Positions 17,456 to 27,158 are shown, counted from the stretch's first letter. The stretch is 64,000 nucleotides of DNA from Rathayibacter sp. VKM Ac-2754 (GCF_009807095.1 NZ_WUCC01000001.1:1-64000); one strand, 5' to 3'. Notes: generated by a model not told the origin, from the sequence alone. Made by a program: numbers and translations.

Positions 17456-18772
17456 ATGTCCGGCTCTCTGAACATCACCTCGGCCACCGTCGATCCGGCC
17501 CTCCTCGATCTGCCGTGGGCTCTCCGCCTGAACGACTGGCCCGACGAGTACATCGCCGCACTGCCCAAGGGCATCTCGCGGCACACCGTCCGCTTCGCCC
17601 ACCTCTCCGGACACGTCGTCGCCGTGAAGGAGACGACCGCGGAGATGGCGCGGCGCGAGTACGAGATGCTCAAGACCCTCCAGCGCCTCGATGTCCCGTG
17701 CGTCGTGCCCGGCGCGGTCATCACCAACCGCAGCGACGACGAGGGAGGCGAGCTGCCCGCCGTCCTCGTCACCCGGCACCTCAAGTTCTCGCTCCCCTAC
17801 CGCGCCCTGTTCTCGCAGACCCTGCGGCCCGACACCGCGACCCGCCTGGTCGACGCACTGGCGCTGCTGCTCGTGCGACTGCACGTCATCGGCTTCTTCT
17901 GGGGCGACGTCTCGCTCTCGAACACCCTGTTCCGGCGCGACGCCGGCGCCTTCGCGGCCTACCTGGTCGATGCCGAGACGGGTCAGCTCTACACGGGCGG
18001 CCTCTCGAACGGCCAGCGCGAGAACGACCTCGAGATCGCCCGCGTCAACATCGCCGGCGAGCTGCTCGACCTCGAGGCCGGCGGCCGTGTCGACGACGAT
18101 CTCGATCCGATCACCGTGTCGGACGGCATCGTCGCCGCGTATCGCAGCCTCTGGAAGGAGCTGACCGGAGTCGAGTCGTTCGCGACCTCGGAGCGCTGGC
18201 GCATCAACGACCGGGTGAACCGGCTCAACGACCTCGGCTTCGACATCGAGGAGCTGGCGATCAAGACCGACGAGGCGGGCTCCACGGTGCGGATCCAGCC
18301 GAAGGTCGTCGACGCCGGTCACCACCAGCGCCGTCTGCTCCGCCTGACCGGGCTGGACGCGCAGGAGAACCAGGCGCGCCGGCTCCTCAACGACCTCGAC
18401 TCGTACACGGCGACCTACGACAAGCAGGGTCTCGACGAGGAGATGGTGGCGCACGAGTGGCTCGCGCAGGTCTTCGAGCCGGTCATCCGCTCGATCCCGC
18501 GAGACCTGAAGGGGCGCCTGGAGCCGGCGGAGATGTTCCACCAGCTGCTCGAGCACCGCTGGTTCATGTCGCAGCAGCAGGCGCGCGACGTGCCGCTGGC
18601 GGAGGCGGTCACCGCCTATGTGAACGACATCCTCCGTCACCGCCGCGACGAGGCCACGATCATCGCGCCTCCGACCGAGTCGCTCACGCTGCCGAACCTC
18701 GTCATCGACGAGGCGGGCGACGCCGAGCTCACCGCCGAGGACGCCGACGTCGACTGGACGAAGAACGTCTGA
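17456..18772 (+). CDS. DUF4032 protein with kinase-like N-domain
   Basis: A 438-aa cytosolic protein. Residues ~40-200 resemble the lipopolysaccharide-kinase/small protein-kinase fold: Lys58 (VAVKET) followed by Glu68/Glu70, the catalytic-loop-like Asp151-x4-Asn156 (WGDVSLSN), and Asp172 (VDAE) in the metal position. DUF4032 follows (about 230-400). All three catalytic positions are present, so phosphotransfer is possible; the substrate is unknown. ATG 17456 is 43 bases beyond the ABC gene's terminator. It is common and conserved in actinobacteria. Confidence 0.82.
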   Translation: MSGSLNITSATVDPALLDLPWALRLNDWPDEYIAALPKGISRHTVRFAHLSGHVVAVKETTAEMARREYEMLKTLQRLDVPCVVPGAVITNRSDDEGGELPAVLVTRHLKFSLPYRALFSQTLRPDTATRLVDALALLLVRLHVIGFFWGDVSLSNTLFRRDAGAFAAYLVDAETGQLYTGGLSNGQRENDLEIARVNIAGELLDLEAGGRVDDDLDPITVSDGIVAAYRSLWKELTGVESFATSERWRINDRVNRLNDLGFDIEELAIKTDEAGSTVRIQPKVVDAGHHQRRLLRLTGLDAQENQARRLLNDLDSYTATYDKQGLDEEMVAHEWLAQVFEPVIRSIPRDLKGRLEPAEMFHQLLEHRWFMSQQQARDVPLAEAVTAYVNDILRHRRDEATIIAPPTESLTLPNLVIDEAGDAELTAEDADVDWTKNV

Positions 18773-18786
18773 CCCTCACAACGCCG

Positions 18787-18823
18787 AAGGGCTCGTGCGG
18801 ATCCGAGATCCGTACGAGCCCTT
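18787..18823. terminator. Terminator of the DUF4032 gene
   Basis: A 17-bp stem with one mismatch (18787-18803 / 18807-18823), followed by a T-rich stretch on the plus strand and 14 bases past the stop codon. Confidence 0.75.
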
Positions 18824-18848
18824 TCTTCTTCTCGAGCCTGCCCGTTCC

Positions 18849-19036
18849 GCGAGGCGTCCGGTGCGGTGAGCTGCAAGGCGGAGGAGGAAGCGATACCGGA
18901 GGTATCGTGCCCGACGACAACGCCGCAGACCGCCGTACCGGGCGCCTCGCGGTGAGCTGCAAGGCGGAGGAGGAAGCGGTACCGGAGGTATCGCGATCGA
19001 CGACAACGCCGCGGATCGCCGTGCCGGACCCCTCGC
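18849..19036. repeat. Type B structured repeat, two tandem copies
   Basis: Copy 1 (core 18865-18934) and copy 2 (core 18951-19020) lie 86 bases apart. Each core has GCAAGGCGGAGGAGG, a GTATC-closed hairpin, and CGACGACAACGCCGC. Copy 1 is flanked by 26-base arms (18849-18874 / 18925-18950), 24 of 26 pairing if G-U is allowed. Its left arm can also pair with the right end of copy 2 (19014-19036), which touches the rlmB stop codon. Confidence 0.85.
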
Positions 19037-20055
19037 TACTCCGAGGTGGAGCGGAGCTTGGAGATCTCGTAGAGCGCGACCGACGCGGCGATGCCGGCGT
19101 TCAGCGACTCCGCTGCCGAGCTGATCGGGATGGAGACGATCGCGTCGCACTGCTCGGTGACGAGACGGGAGAGGCCCTTGCCCTCGCTGCCGACGACCAC
19201 GAGGAGCGGACGGTCGGCGAGCTCGAGCCCCGGCAGCATCACGTCGCCGCCGCCGTCGAGGCCGATCACGAAGACGCCCTCGCGCTTGTAGTCCTTGATC
19301 ATCTGGGTGAGGTTCGCGGCCATCGCCACGGGGACGCGTGCCGCGGCACCGGCCGACGTCTTCCAGGCGGCCGAGTTGAGCCCGACCGAGCGGCGCTGGG
19401 GCACGATGACGCCCTGGCCGCCGAACGCGGCGACCGAGCGGATGATCGCGCCGAGATTGCGGGGGTCGGTGATGCCGTCGAGTGCGACGAACAGCGGCAC
19501 ATCCCCCCGGGAGACACTGCGCTCGAGCAGATCGGACGGGTGGGCGTACTCGTACGGCGGCACCTTGAGCACGAGACCCTGGTGGACGGAGTCGGGGCCG
19601 GCGAGACGATCGAGCTCGGGGCGCATCACCTCGAGCACCGGGAGGCCGCGCGCGGTGGCGAGCTTCATCGCCTCCTTGACCCGGTCGTCCATCTCGATGC
19701 GGGTGGCGAGGTAGAGCGTCGTCGCGGGGATCTTCGCCCGCAGCGCCTCGAGGACGGAGTTGCGGCCCGTCACCATCTCGGACTCGTCGCCGCTCTTGGG
19801 CTTGCGAGGACCGGGTGCGCGGCCCTGACCGCGTGCGGCGGCCGACAGAGCACTGCCCGGGCGACCCTTGCCACCGGCCGCGACGAAGCGCTCGCGCGCC
19901 GCCTTGGCCTTGCCGGCGGGGTGGTACGGACGGTCCTCGGCCTTCGGGGTCGGCTTCTTGCCCTCGAGCGCCTGGCGGCCCTGGCCACCGGATCCGACCG
20001 CCTTGCCTCTGCTCTTCTTCCTGACCGCGCCGGGGCGGTTGTCCTTATTCGCCAT
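19036..20055 (-). CDS. rlmB: 23S rRNA 2'-O-methyltransferase RlmB (SpoU family)
   Basis: A 339-aa SpoU/TrmH enzyme that methylates 23S rRNA guanosine 2251 using SAM. Residues 1-95 are a basic, Lys/Gly-rich tail; 99-170 the substrate-binding domain ([11 protein letters not shown]); 190-339 the knotted SPOUT domain with [22 protein letters not shown] and [17 protein letters not shown] 20055 is chosen over an upstream in-frame start since GGAG precedes it. The start overlaps the cysS stop by 11 bases, showing coupling. Confidence 0.95.
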   Translation of the reverse strand: MANKDNRPGAVRKKSRGKAVGSGGQGRQALEGKKPTPKAEDRPYHPAGKAKAARERFVAAGGKGRPGSALSAAARGQGRAPGPRKPKSGDESEMVTGRNSVLEALRAKIPATTLYLATRIEMDDRVKEAMKLATARGLPVLEVMRPELDRLAGPDSVHQGLVLKVPPYEYAHPSDLLERSVSRGDVPLFVALDGITDPRNLGAIIRSVAAFGGQGVIVPQRRSVGLNSAAWKTSAGAAARVPVAMAANLTQMIKDYKREGVFVIGLDGGGDVMLPGLELADRPLLVVVGSEGKGLSRLVTEQCDAIVSIPISSAAESLNAGIAASVALYEISKLRSTSE

Positions 20056-21493
20056 CGAGACTCCAATGTGCACCCGTCTGGGTGTCTTCGATCGTGATTC
20101 CCGCCGCGGCGAGATCGGTTCGGATGCGGTCGGCGGCCGCCCAGTCGCGCTGCTCCCGCGCGGTCTGACGGTCGGCGACCAGCCGGTCGACCAGGACGCT
20201 CAACGCCCGGTAGGTCGGCTCGTCGTCGGAGCGCGCCCACTCGGGCGCCTCCGGATCGATGCCGAGGACGGACGCCATCGCGAGCACCTGCGTGCGCAGC
20301 GACGACACCGTCCCGAGGTCTTCGGCGTCGAGGGCCGCGTTGCCGGCCCTGACCGTCTCGTGCAGGACGCCGACGGCCTGCGGGACGGAGAGGTCGTCAT
20401 CCATCGCCTCGGCGAACGCCTCCGGGACGACCGGGTCGCCGAGAGTGGCGAATCGGGTGCCGTCGAGGCGGCGGCGCGAGCGGTCGAGGAAGCCCTCGAT
20501 GCGCTCGAGCGCCGCCTCCGCCTCCTCGAGCGCCCCGTCGTGGAACTCGAGGGTCGAGCGGTAGTGCGCGGAGCCGAGGTAGTAGCGCACGACGAGCGGG
20601 CGTGCGGAGTCGAGGAGCTCGGAGGCGAACACGGAGTTGCCGAGCGACTTGCTCATCTTCTGACCCGTCACCGAGACGAGGCCGTTGTGCAGCCAGTAGC
20701 TCGCGAAGGCGTGACCGGCCGCACTCGACTGGGCCAGCTCGTTCTCGTGGTGCGGGAAGCGCAGGTCGAGGCCGCCTCCGTGGATGTCGAACTGCGTGCC
20801 GAGGTACTTGGTCGACATCGCCGAGCACTCGATGTGCCAGCCCGGGCGCCCGCGGCCCCAGGGGGACGCCCAGGAGGCCGACTCGGGCTCGTCGGGCTTG
20901 AACCCCTTCCAGAGGGCGAAATCGTGCGGGTCGCGCTTGCCGCGCGGGTCGGCGTCGGTCGCCGCCTCCATGCTCTCGAGGCGCTGATGGGTGAGCGAGC
21001 CGTAGTCGGGCCACGACCGGGTGTCGAAGTAGACGTCGCCGGAATCGTCGGGCGCGGGGTACGCGTGGCCGAGCTCGACGAGGCGCTGCACCAGGTCGAT
21101 CATCTCGGTGATGCTCGCCGTCGCCCGCGGTTCGTACGTCGGGGCGAGGATGCCGAGCGCGGCGTACGCGGCCGTGAACTCGAGCTCGACCCGATACGCC
21201 AGCGCCCACCACTGCTCGGACGCGGCGCCGGCGGGTGCGGCCCGGCGCGCCTCCTCGGCGATCGCGAGGATCTTGTCGTCGATGTCGGTGACGTTGCGGA
21301 CCAGGGTGACCCGGAAGCCGCGGTAGTGCAGCCAGCGGCGCAGCTGGTCGTAGACGAGCGCCGAGCGGAGGTGCCCGATGTGGGGCGAGGACTGCACGGT
21401 GGGTCCGCAGACGTACATCCCGACCTCGTTCGCGCGGAGGGGGACGAAATCGACGAGGGCCTGGGCCTTCGAGTCATGCAGTCGCAGAGTCAC
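20045..21493 (-). CDS. cysS: Cysteinyl-tRNA synthetase
   Basis: A 482-aa class I synthetase charging tRNA-Cys. Zinc-binding Cys29 is in YVCGPT, the HIGH motif is PHIGH (37-41), further zinc ligands are in HIECS and HHENE, and KMSKS is 279-283. The start is GTG 21493. No Shine-Dalgarno precedes it; instead TAAACT stands six bases upstream, which would make the mRNA leaderless. It lies between ispDF and rlmB, a gene order kept with mycobacteria. Confidence 0.97.
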   Translation of the reverse strand: MTLRLHDSKAQALVDFVPLRANEVGMYVCGPTVQSSPHIGHLRSALVYDQLRRWLHYRGFRVTLVRNVTDIDDKILAIAEEARRAAPAGAASEQWWALAYRVELEFTAAYAALGILAPTYEPRATASITEMIDLVQRLVELGHAYPAPDDSGDVYFDTRSWPDYGSLTHQRLESMEAATDADPRGKRDPHDFALWKGFKPDEPESASWASPWGRGRPGWHIECSAMSTKYLGTQFDIHGGGLDLRFPHHENELAQSSAAGHAFASYWLHNGLVSVTGQKMSKSLGNSVFASELLDSARPLVVRYYLGSAHYRSTLEFHDGALEEAEAALERIEGFLDRSRRRLDGTRFATLGDPVVPEAFAEAMDDDLSVPQAVGVLHETVRAGNAALDAEDLGTVSSLRTQVLAMASVLGIDPEAPEWARSDDEPTYRALSVLVDRLVADRQTAREQRDWAAADRIRTDLAAAGITIEDTQTGAHWSLDGE

Positions 21494-21527
21494 GGGGGGA
21501 GTTTACCGGGCGCTCGGCTCGCGGCCC

Positions 21528-21543
21528 GGCGGGCAGGCCCGCC
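21528..21543 (-). terminator. Hairpin between ispDF and cysS
   Basis: GGCGGGC-AG-GCCCGCC, a short GC palindrome eight bases after the ispDF stop. Together with the TAAACT in front of cysS it suggests that cysS also has its own transcription start. Confidence 0.4.
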
Positions 21544-21550
21544 CTGGGGA

Positions 21551-22759
21551 TCAGGCGCGGGTCGAGGAGCTGGGGAGGACGAGTGCCGTCGCCACTGCGG
21601 TGACGCCCTCTCCCCTGCCCGTGAAGCCCAGTGCGTCGGACGTCGTCGCGGCGACGCTGACGGGCGCGGCGAGCAGAGCGGAGAGGAGCGACTCCGCCTC
21701 CTCCCGCCGCGGCGAGAACCTCGGCCGGTTGCCGATCAGCTGGACCGACACGTTGCCGATCGTGAATCCGGCGGCCTCGACGAGATCGCGGGTCGCGCGG
21801 AGGAACACCTCGCCGTGGGCGTCCTGGAAGCGCGGGTCCGCGGTGCCGAAGCGGGAGCCGATGTCGCCGAGGCCCGCCGCCGAGAGAAGGGCGTCGCAGA
21901 CCGCGTGCGCGACCGGGTCGCCGTCGCTGTGACCCGAGAGCCCGCGCTCGCCGGGCCAGTGCAGTCCGGCGAGCCAGAGCGGGGACGAGTCGTCGAAGGC
22001 GTGCACGTCGATCCCGACGCCCACCCGGGGCGCAGCCGTCGCCGCAGGAGGCGCGAGCAGCTGCTCGGCGCGGGCGAGATCCCACGGGGTGGTGATCTTG
22101 AACGCGAGGGCGTCGCCCGGGACGACGACGGACGGGTGCCCGTGGGCGGCGAGCAGCGCCGCGTCGTCGGTGAACTCGCGCTCGGCCGCCGCGTAGGCGT
22201 CGTCGAGCAGGCTGCGCGGGAAGCCCTGAGGGGTCTGCACGGCGGCGAGCTCCGACCGATCGACGGTGTCGAGGATCGTGCCTGCCGGCTCGACCCGCTT
22301 GATGGTGTCGGTGACGGGGAGCCCGGGGATGACCCCGCCGCCGGTGGCCCGGACCGCCGTGATCACGCGCTCGAACTGGTCGACGGGCGTCAGCGCCCGG
22401 GCTGCGTCATGGACGAGGACGGTCTCGATCGAGGGCGCGAGGAGCGCGAGGCCGCGGGCGACCGACTCCTGCCGGGTCGCGCCTCCGGCTGTGACCGCGA
22501 CCGCGTCGGAGGCGAGCCCGGCCGCAGCCGCGCAGAGCCGAGCGGTCTCGTCGACGAGCTCCGCCGGAGCGACGACGACGATCTGCACGGGCTCCGGCAG
22601 GGTCAGCACGGTGCGGAGGCTGCGCTCGAGGATGGTGACGCCGGCGCACTCGACGTAGGCCTTCGGTCGCTCGCGGCCGAGGCGGGTGCCGCTGCCCGCG
22701 GCGACGATGACGACGGCGGCGGTCGGCGCCAGGGGCGTCCCGCCGGGCTCGACCTGCAT
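21551..22759 (-). CDS. ispDF: Bifunctional IspD/IspF (MEP isoprenoid pathway)
   Basis: A 402-aa fusion. IspD (about 14-235) makes CDP-methylerythritol from CTP and MEP; its nucleotide loop is AAGSGTRLG (20-28) with Lys33. IspF (about 245-402) forms the cyclodiphosphate; metal ligands are Asp251 and His253 in GIDVHAF and His285 in DPVAHAV. The enzyme order and a short linker (236-244) are typical of actinobacterial fusions. ATG 22759 is used because the IspD domain starts directly after it; open frame further upstream is non-homologous. It diverges from the lipoprotein gene. Confidence 0.95.
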   Translation of the reverse strand: MQVEPGGTPLAPTAAVVIVAAGSGTRLGRERPKAYVECAGVTILERSLRTVLTLPEPVQIVVVAPAELVDETARLCAAAAGLASDAVAVTAGGATRQESVARGLALLAPSIETVLVHDAARALTPVDQFERVITAVRATGGGVIPGLPVTDTIKRVEPAGTILDTVDRSELAAVQTPQGFPRSLLDDAYAAAEREFTDDAALLAAHGHPSVVVPGDALAFKITTPWDLARAEQLLAPPAATAAPRVGVGIDVHAFDDSSPLWLAGLHWPGERGLSGHSDGDPVAHAVCDALLSAAGLGDIGSRFGTADPRFQDAHGEVFLRATRDLVEAAGFTIGNVSVQLIGNRPRFSPRREEAESLLSALLAAPVSVAATTSDALGFTGRGEGVTAVATALVLPSSSTRA

Positions 22760-22923
22760 GCGTGACGTCCTCTCAGCGGCGGTCAGAGTAGCACGGGGCT
22801 CCTCGCCGGGGCACCCTCGGCCGGGCGTCCGCCTCGGCCTCGCTACGCTAATCTGGTGTCCGGCTCCAGCTCCGTGGATCCGCCCTGTCCGGGGCGAGCA
22901 GGGCCGACGATCTGGAGGTATCT

Positions 22924-23493
22924 GTGAAGGCGCGAATCGCTGCATCCGTCGTTCTCGCGGTCGGCGTCGCCCTCGCAACAGCCGGCTGCAATCTCGTCGC
23001 CCCCCAGGCGACCCGCAACCTCTACGACCCGAGCGACGGCGTCGGAGCCACGATCGGCGATCTCGCCGTCCGCAACGCGTTCATCGTCTCGGACGACGGC
23101 GAGCTGGGCACGCTCGTCACGACGGTCGTCAACTCCGGTGACCAGACGCAGACCCTCGAGGTGCAGTACGAGGCCTCGACCGGCCGCGTCGACGCCGAGG
23201 TGTCCGCCGTCCCCGGCAACACCGAGGTCGGCCCTCAGAAGGACGCCACGGTCACGATGTCCGATCTCGACACCGTGCCGGGCAGCCTCCTCCCCGTCTA
23301 CTTCCAGTACGGCTCCGAGGAGGGCAAGGAGGTGCTCGTGCCTGTCCTGACGTCGGCTCTCGAGTCCTACGCGACCCTCACCCCCGCCCCGTCGGCCACC
23401 CCGACCCAGACGGCCACGCCCGACCCGGCGAACACCGCCCTGCCGACCCCCACCACCGAGCCCGGCAACTCAATCGAGCCCTCGAACGAGTAG
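22924..23493 (+). CDS. Small exported lipoprotein
   Basis: A 189-aa protein with a lipoprotein signal: basic start, hydrophobic core and lipobox ATAGC with Cys22 as the lipid-bearing residue. The mature part is a beta-rich domain (about 40-150) followed by a Thr/Pro tail (150-189) likely to span the wall. No enzyme motif is seen; similar genes beside ispDF in Microbacteriaceae have no known function. The GTG start at 22924 has GGAGG eight bases upstream. Confidence 0.85.
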   Translation: MKARIAASVVLAVGVALATAGCNLVAPQATRNLYDPSDGVGATIGDLAVRNAFIVSDDGELGTLVTTVVNSGDQTQTLEVQYEASTGRVDAEVSAVPGNTEVGPQKDATVTMSDLDTVPGSLLPVYFQYGSEEGKEVLVPVLTSALESYATLTPAPSATPTQTATPDPANTALPTPTTEPGNSIEPSNE

Positions 23494-23511
23494 CCCTCCC
23501 CGCACTCCTCC

Positions 23512-23545
23512 CGGAGGGCCGCTCGCTTCTGCGAGCGGCCCTCCG
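23512..23545 (+). terminator. Terminator of the lipoprotein gene
   Basis: A perfect 15-bp stem (23512-23526 / 23531-23545) with loop TTCT, 19 bases beyond the stop. Confidence 0.8.
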
Positions 23546-23641
23546 TCGTTGCACGGGGCGTGAGGCGCGTCTCGTGAGCCGGGCGAACGGGCGGCGACCC
23601 GATGCACCCGGTCAGAGAAGGAGGCCTGCAGACCCGCCCGG

Positions 23642-23690
23642 CTGACGCTGGTGGGTCTCGATACGCCCCTGCGGGGCTACTCGACCAGCG
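23642..23690 (+). repeat. Type A repeat, near-consensus copy
   Basis: CTGACGCTGGTG, GGTCTCGATACGCC, the palindrome CCCTGCGGGG and GGCTACTCGACCAGC follow in order. This is among the cleanest copies and opens a 740-base gene-free repeat region that ends at regX3. Confidence 0.85.
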
Positions 23691-23744
23691 AGGGGGGGGG
23701 TGGCAGTCCCCTGTGCGAAAGCGCGACCTGAACGCCCGCGCCTT

Positions 23745-24078
23745 CCCGCTCGTCGCTCAGCGACGGCCCTCCCGCAGCGCCCGCCGCAGAGCGGCGACCC
23801 CTCAGAAGCAGCCCGCGGCGCAGCCACGGCCCTCTCACACCCGGTTCGCCGCGCAGCGACGGCCCCTCCCCCAAGCAGCTCGTCGCGCAGCGACGGCCCG
23901 ACTCCCCCAAGCAGCTCGTCGCGCAGCGACGGCCCGACTCCCCCAAGCCGCTCGCCGCGCAGCGACGGCCCGACTCCCCCAAGCCGCTCGCCGCGCAGCG
24001 ACGGCCCCACCCCCAAGCAGCTCGTCGCGCAGCGACGGCCCCACCCCCAAGCAGCTCGTCGCGTAGCGACGGCCCCTC
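23745..24078. repeat. Type D tandem array of 34-36-nt hairpin units
   Basis: Seven well-kept units start at 23851, 23885, 23921, 23957, 23993, 24027 and 24061 (spacing 34 or 36 bases), with degenerate ones back to about 23745. Each holds GCGCAGCGACGGCCC followed by AAGC(A/C)GCTCG. The junction CGTCGC-GCA-GCGACG makes each a small hairpin. There are no unique spacers, and mixed 34/36 periods break any reading frame, so it is neither CRISPR nor coding. Confidence 0.9.
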
Positions 24079-24132
24079 CTCAAGACAGACGTTCCGCAGG
24101 AGGGTGGCTCACTCCGCCGGTCTGCAGGAGGG

Positions 24133-24238
24133 GATCGCGGGTCCTGGTGGGGGCAGGTGCAAGGCGGAGGAGGGCGCGATACTGGAAGTATCGCAACCGA
24201 CGACAACGCCGCAGATGCCCCCACCAGGGCCCGCGATC
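24133..24238. repeat. Type B structured repeat beside regX3
   Basis: The third type B core (about 24155-24215) is enclosed by 23-base arms 24133-24155 and 24216-24238 that pair fully, one pair being G-U. The arm sequence is unrelated to that near rlmB while the core is the same. The right arm overlaps the first two bases of the regX3 stop codon complement. Confidence 0.88.
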
Positions 24239-24914
24239 ACGCGTCGAAGCGGTAGCCGAGGCCGCGGACAGTAACCAGGAGCGTCGGCTCCTTCGGGGTC
24301 TTCTCGATCTTGGAGCGGATGCGCTTGACGTGGACGTCGAGGGTCTTGGTGTCGCCGAAGTAGTCGCTGCCCCAGACGCGGTCGATGAGCTGGCCGCGGG
24401 TGAGGACGCGGCCGGCGTTGCGCAGGAGCATCTCGAGGAGTTCGAACTCCTTGAGGGGCATGGGCGTCTCGATGCCGTCGACCTCGACCGTGTGGCGTTC
24501 GATGTCCATCTTGACGGGGCCGGCGACGACGATGCGCTCCTCGCCCGGGTCCTCGGTGCGGCGGCGGAGGACGGCGCGGATGCGGGCGAGGAGCTCGCGG
24601 GTCGAGTAGGGCTTGGTGACGTAGTCGTCGGCGCCGAGCTCGAGTCCGACGACGATGTCGACCTCGGAGTCCTTCGCGGTGACCATGATGATCGGGATGG
24701 AGGAGCGCGTGCGGATCTCGCGGCACACCTCCGTGCCGGGCATGCCGGGCAGCATCAGGTCGAGGAGGATCAGATCGTAGTCGCCCTCGTCGAAGGCGGC
24801 GACGGCGCGGGTGCCGTCCTCGGCGACGGTGACGTCGTAGCCCTCCCGTTCGAGCAGGTAGCTGAGGGGCTCGCTGAGTGCGCTCTCGTCCTCGACGAGC
24901 AGGATGCTGGTCAC
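24237..24914 (-). CDS. regX3: Response regulator RegX3 (phosphate)
   Basis: A 225-aa OmpR-family regulator, partner of SenX3. The receiver has the acidic pair Glu8/Asp9, phospho-acceptor Asp in LLDLMLPG (about 52) and Lys in VTKPY (about 101). The winged helix (about 130-223) has LTRGQLIDRVWG and RIRSKIEK. In mycobacteria SenX3-RegX3 drives the phosphate-starvation response; nearby phoU, ppk and pstSCAB with candidate PHO boxes support this. GTG 24914 overlaps the senX3 stop by four bases. Confidence 0.93.
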   Translation of the reverse strand: MTSILLVEDESALSEPLSYLLEREGYDVTVAEDGTRAVAAFDEGDYDLILLDLMLPGMPGTEVCREIRTRSSIPIIMVTAKDSEVDIVVGLELGADDYVTKPYSTRELLARIRAVLRRRTEDPGEERIVVAGPVKMDIERHTVEVDGIETPMPLKEFELLEMLLRNAGRVLTRGQLIDRVWGSDYFGDTKTLDVHVKRIRSKIEKTPKEPTLLVTVRGLGYRFDA

Positions 24915-26098
24915 GGGGTGTCTCCTATCGGTGCCGTCGACGCGAAGGGCGTCCGGGCCGGGTCTACTTCGGGAAGTCGGATGGTGAAGGTGGAGCCGCG
25001 TCCGGGCTTGGACCAGACGCGCACGTCGCCGCCGTGGTTCTGCACCGCGTGCTTGACGATGCTGAGGCCGAGTCCGGTGCCGCCGGTGTGGCGCGATCGC
25101 GCCTGGTCGACGCGGTAGAACCGCTCGAAGACCCGGTCGAGGTCCTCTTCGGGGATCCCGATGCCCTGGTCGGTGACGGCGATCTCGACCACTCCCCCGG
25201 TCGAGCGCACGCCGACTCCGACGCGGGAGCCCGGGGGCGAGTACTGGATCGCGTTGGACAGCAGGTTGTGCAGCGCCGAGACGAGCATCTTCTCCTGGCC
25301 GGCGACGTACGCCTTCTTCATGCCGCCCTTGACCAGGGTGACGTCGTGCGACTCCGCCATCACGTGGGTCGTCTCGAGTGCGGCGACGACGATGTCGTCG
25401 ACCCGGACCACCTCTGCGGTTCCGGCGACGTCGGTCGACTGGAGGCGCGAGAGCTCGATGATCTCGCGGGTGATCTTGGCGAGCCGGTGCGACTCCTGCG
25501 TGAGGCGGTGCGCGAACCGGCGGACCTGCGCCGGGTCGTCCGCGGCCGAGTCGAGGGCCTCGGCGAGCAGGCCGACCGCGCCGATCGGAGTCTTCAGCTC
25601 GTGGGAGATGTTGGCGACGAAGTCGCGGCGGACCGCCTCGAGCCGCCGGGCCTCGGTGTGGTCCTCGGCGAGCACGAGGACGAAGCGGGAGCCGAGGCGC
25701 GTGGCGTGCACCACGAGGGTGACCGCCACCTCCGAGAGCGGACTCGTCGAGAGCTCGAGGTCCTGCTCGATGTCGTCGCCGAAGCGCCGCACCCGGTCGA
25801 CGATGGCGACGAGGTCGGGGTGGAGCAGCGTGTCCTGCGAGACGAGCCCCAGGGAGACCGCCCGCGTCGACGCCTTCAGGACGTTGTTGGAGGGGTCGGT
25901 CACGAAGGCAGGAGCGTCGATGGCGTCGATGATGGCGCCGATCCCCTCGGGGAGCCCGACGTCGGCGACATCGGCGGCGATCCGACCCTGCTGAGCGGCG
26001 ACGGTGACGACGACGGTCATGGCGGCGCCGATGGCCAGCCCGATGACGAGCGCCAGAACAACGAACAAGCCCGTATCCACGGACCCCAGGCTAACCAT
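24911..26098 (-). CDS. senX3: Sensor histidine kinase SenX3
   Basis: A 395-aa phosphate-responsive kinase. One N-terminal membrane helix (about 9-34), a PAS-like domain (55-150), HisKA with His166 in NISHELKTP, then the ATPase domain with NLLSNAIQY, DQGIGIP, FERFYRVD and GTGLGLSI. There is no large external sensor, as expected of SenX3/PhoR-type kinases that read the PstSCAB-PhoU state. ATG 26098 is used; a GTG six codons later would also keep the helix. It diverges from phoU. Confidence 0.93.
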   Translation of the reverse strand: MVSLGSVDTGLFVVLALVIGLAIGAAMTVVVTVAAQQGRIAADVADVGLPEGIGAIIDAIDAPAFVTDPSNNVLKASTRAVSLGLVSQDTLLHPDLVAIVDRVRRFGDDIEQDLELSTSPLSEVAVTLVVHATRLGSRFVLVLAEDHTEARRLEAVRRDFVANISHELKTPIGAVGLLAEALDSAADDPAQVRRFAHRLTQESHRLAKITREIIELSRLQSTDVAGTAEVVRVDDIVVAALETTHVMAESHDVTLVKGGMKKAYVAGQEKMLVSALHNLLSNAIQYSPPGSRVGVGVRSTGGVVEIAVTDQGIGIPEEDLDRVFERFYRVDQARSRHTGGTGLGLSIVKHAVQNHGGDVRVWSKPGRGSTFTIRLPEVDPARTPFASTAPIGDTP

Positions 26099-26151
26099 CC
26101 ACCGGCCGTCTCCCTACCGGACGCCGGTCCACCGGCTGCGGGTCGAGTACT

Positions 26152-26184
26152 GTTCAAACCCCCGGCACCGTCCGTTAACCTGCC
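26152..26184 (+). promoter_or_regulatory. Degenerate PHO box between senX3 and phoU
   Basis: Three consecutive 11-mers: GTTCAAACCCC, CGGCACCGTCC, GTTAACCTGCC. The outer two match the GTTCACC unit partly, the middle one hardly. The site lies in the divergent senX3/phoU intergenic region and is weaker than those before ppk and pstS. Confidence 0.4.
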
Positions 26185-26299
26185 GTGGTCATCATTGCTG
26201 CGCTTGCGCCGACTCGGTGCAGGCGCAGTGTCGTGCGTGGTGCGCGATGCAAACCCGGCACCGGCCTCCGTGTCTGCCGTAGAGAGGGTCGATCAGAAG

Positions 26300-26941
26300 A
26301 TGCGCGAAGTTTTCCAGCAGGAGCTGGCCGAAGTCCAGGATCGCCTCGTCGAGATCTCCGGCCTCGTCGAGATCGCGATCGAGAAGGCGACCCAGGCGTT
26401 CAACCACTCCGACGTCTCCCTCGCCGAAGAGGTGATCGCGAACGACGACCGCATCGATCAGCTCGCGATCAGCCTGGACGAGCTGGCGATCGACATCCTC
26501 GCCCGCCAGGGCCCGGTCGCCCGCGACCTGCGCACCGTCGTCTCGGCCCTCCGCATCAGCGCGTCCCTCGAGCGGATGGGCGACATCGCCGAGCACATCG
26601 CGCAGCTCTCGCGCTACCGCTTCCCCGACAAGGTCGTGCCGAAGAGCCTCCGCCCCACCTTCGTCGAGATGGGCCGCCTCGACGTCGTCGTCGCGCACAA
26701 GCTCACCGAGCTCCTCCGCTCGCAGGACGGACGCATCGCCGAGGAGATCCGCGACGAGGACGACAAGATCGACGAGCTGCACGTCAGCGTGTTCGACAAG
26801 GTCCTCAGCGAGGCGTGGAAGGGCCAGGCCGCCGACACCGTCGACGCCACGCTCGCCAGCCGCTACCACGAGCGCTTCGCCGACCACGCCGTGTCGATCG
26901 CCAAGAAGGTGCAGTACCTGATCTCAGGCGATTACGCCTGA
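26300..26941 (+). CDS. phoU: Phosphate signalling protein PhoU
   Basis: A 213-aa all-helical protein made of two PhoU repeats with the metal-binding E/DxxxD patterns (ERMGDIAEH and HERFADHAVSIAK). It couples PstSCAB to the SenX3 kinase and keeps the regulon off when phosphate is plentiful. ATG 26300 (MREVFQQEL) is chosen by homology; the open frame extends far upstream without family support. It is divergent from senX3-regX3, a common actinobacterial order. Confidence 0.94.
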   Translation: MREVFQQELAEVQDRLVEISGLVEIAIEKATQAFNHSDVSLAEEVIANDDRIDQLAISLDELAIDILARQGPVARDLRTVVSALRISASLERMGDIAEHIAQLSRYRFPDKVVPKSLRPTFVEMGRLDVVVAHKLTELLRSQDGRIAEEIRDEDDKIDELHVSVFDKVLSEAWKGQAADTVDATLASRYHERFADHAVSIAKKVQYLISGDYA

Positions 26942-27158
26942 GATGACTCGTCTTCATCGCGCTCGCGCGATGAAGACCGCGGTCGGCTGTCCAGCGTGGG
27001 TGCGTGATGCAGAGCGTGGTGCGTTCGGCTAGAGCGAATCGCTGGGACGCGATTCACCCGTTCGCCTCGTGGAGGGGCGGCTGGTCTGCAGATTCGCCTC
27101 TGCAGGGAGTACCGGCAACGCGGTCGCTTCGCGTGAGGTGCTCGACCGGATGAGCTTC

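Noticed and set aside
23745..24078. CRISPR-like array
   Set aside because: Units are directly joined without unique spacers and no cas gene is present.
24611..24914. Possible CarD-like gene near regX3
   Set aside because: No CarD_CdnL pattern could be found in any frame around regX3 or the lipoprotein gene.
23700..25118. Long open frame with Ser/Arg/Pro repeats across the tandem array
   Set aside because: It runs antisense into regX3, mixes 34- and 36-base units, and has no domain; it is a by-product of high GC.
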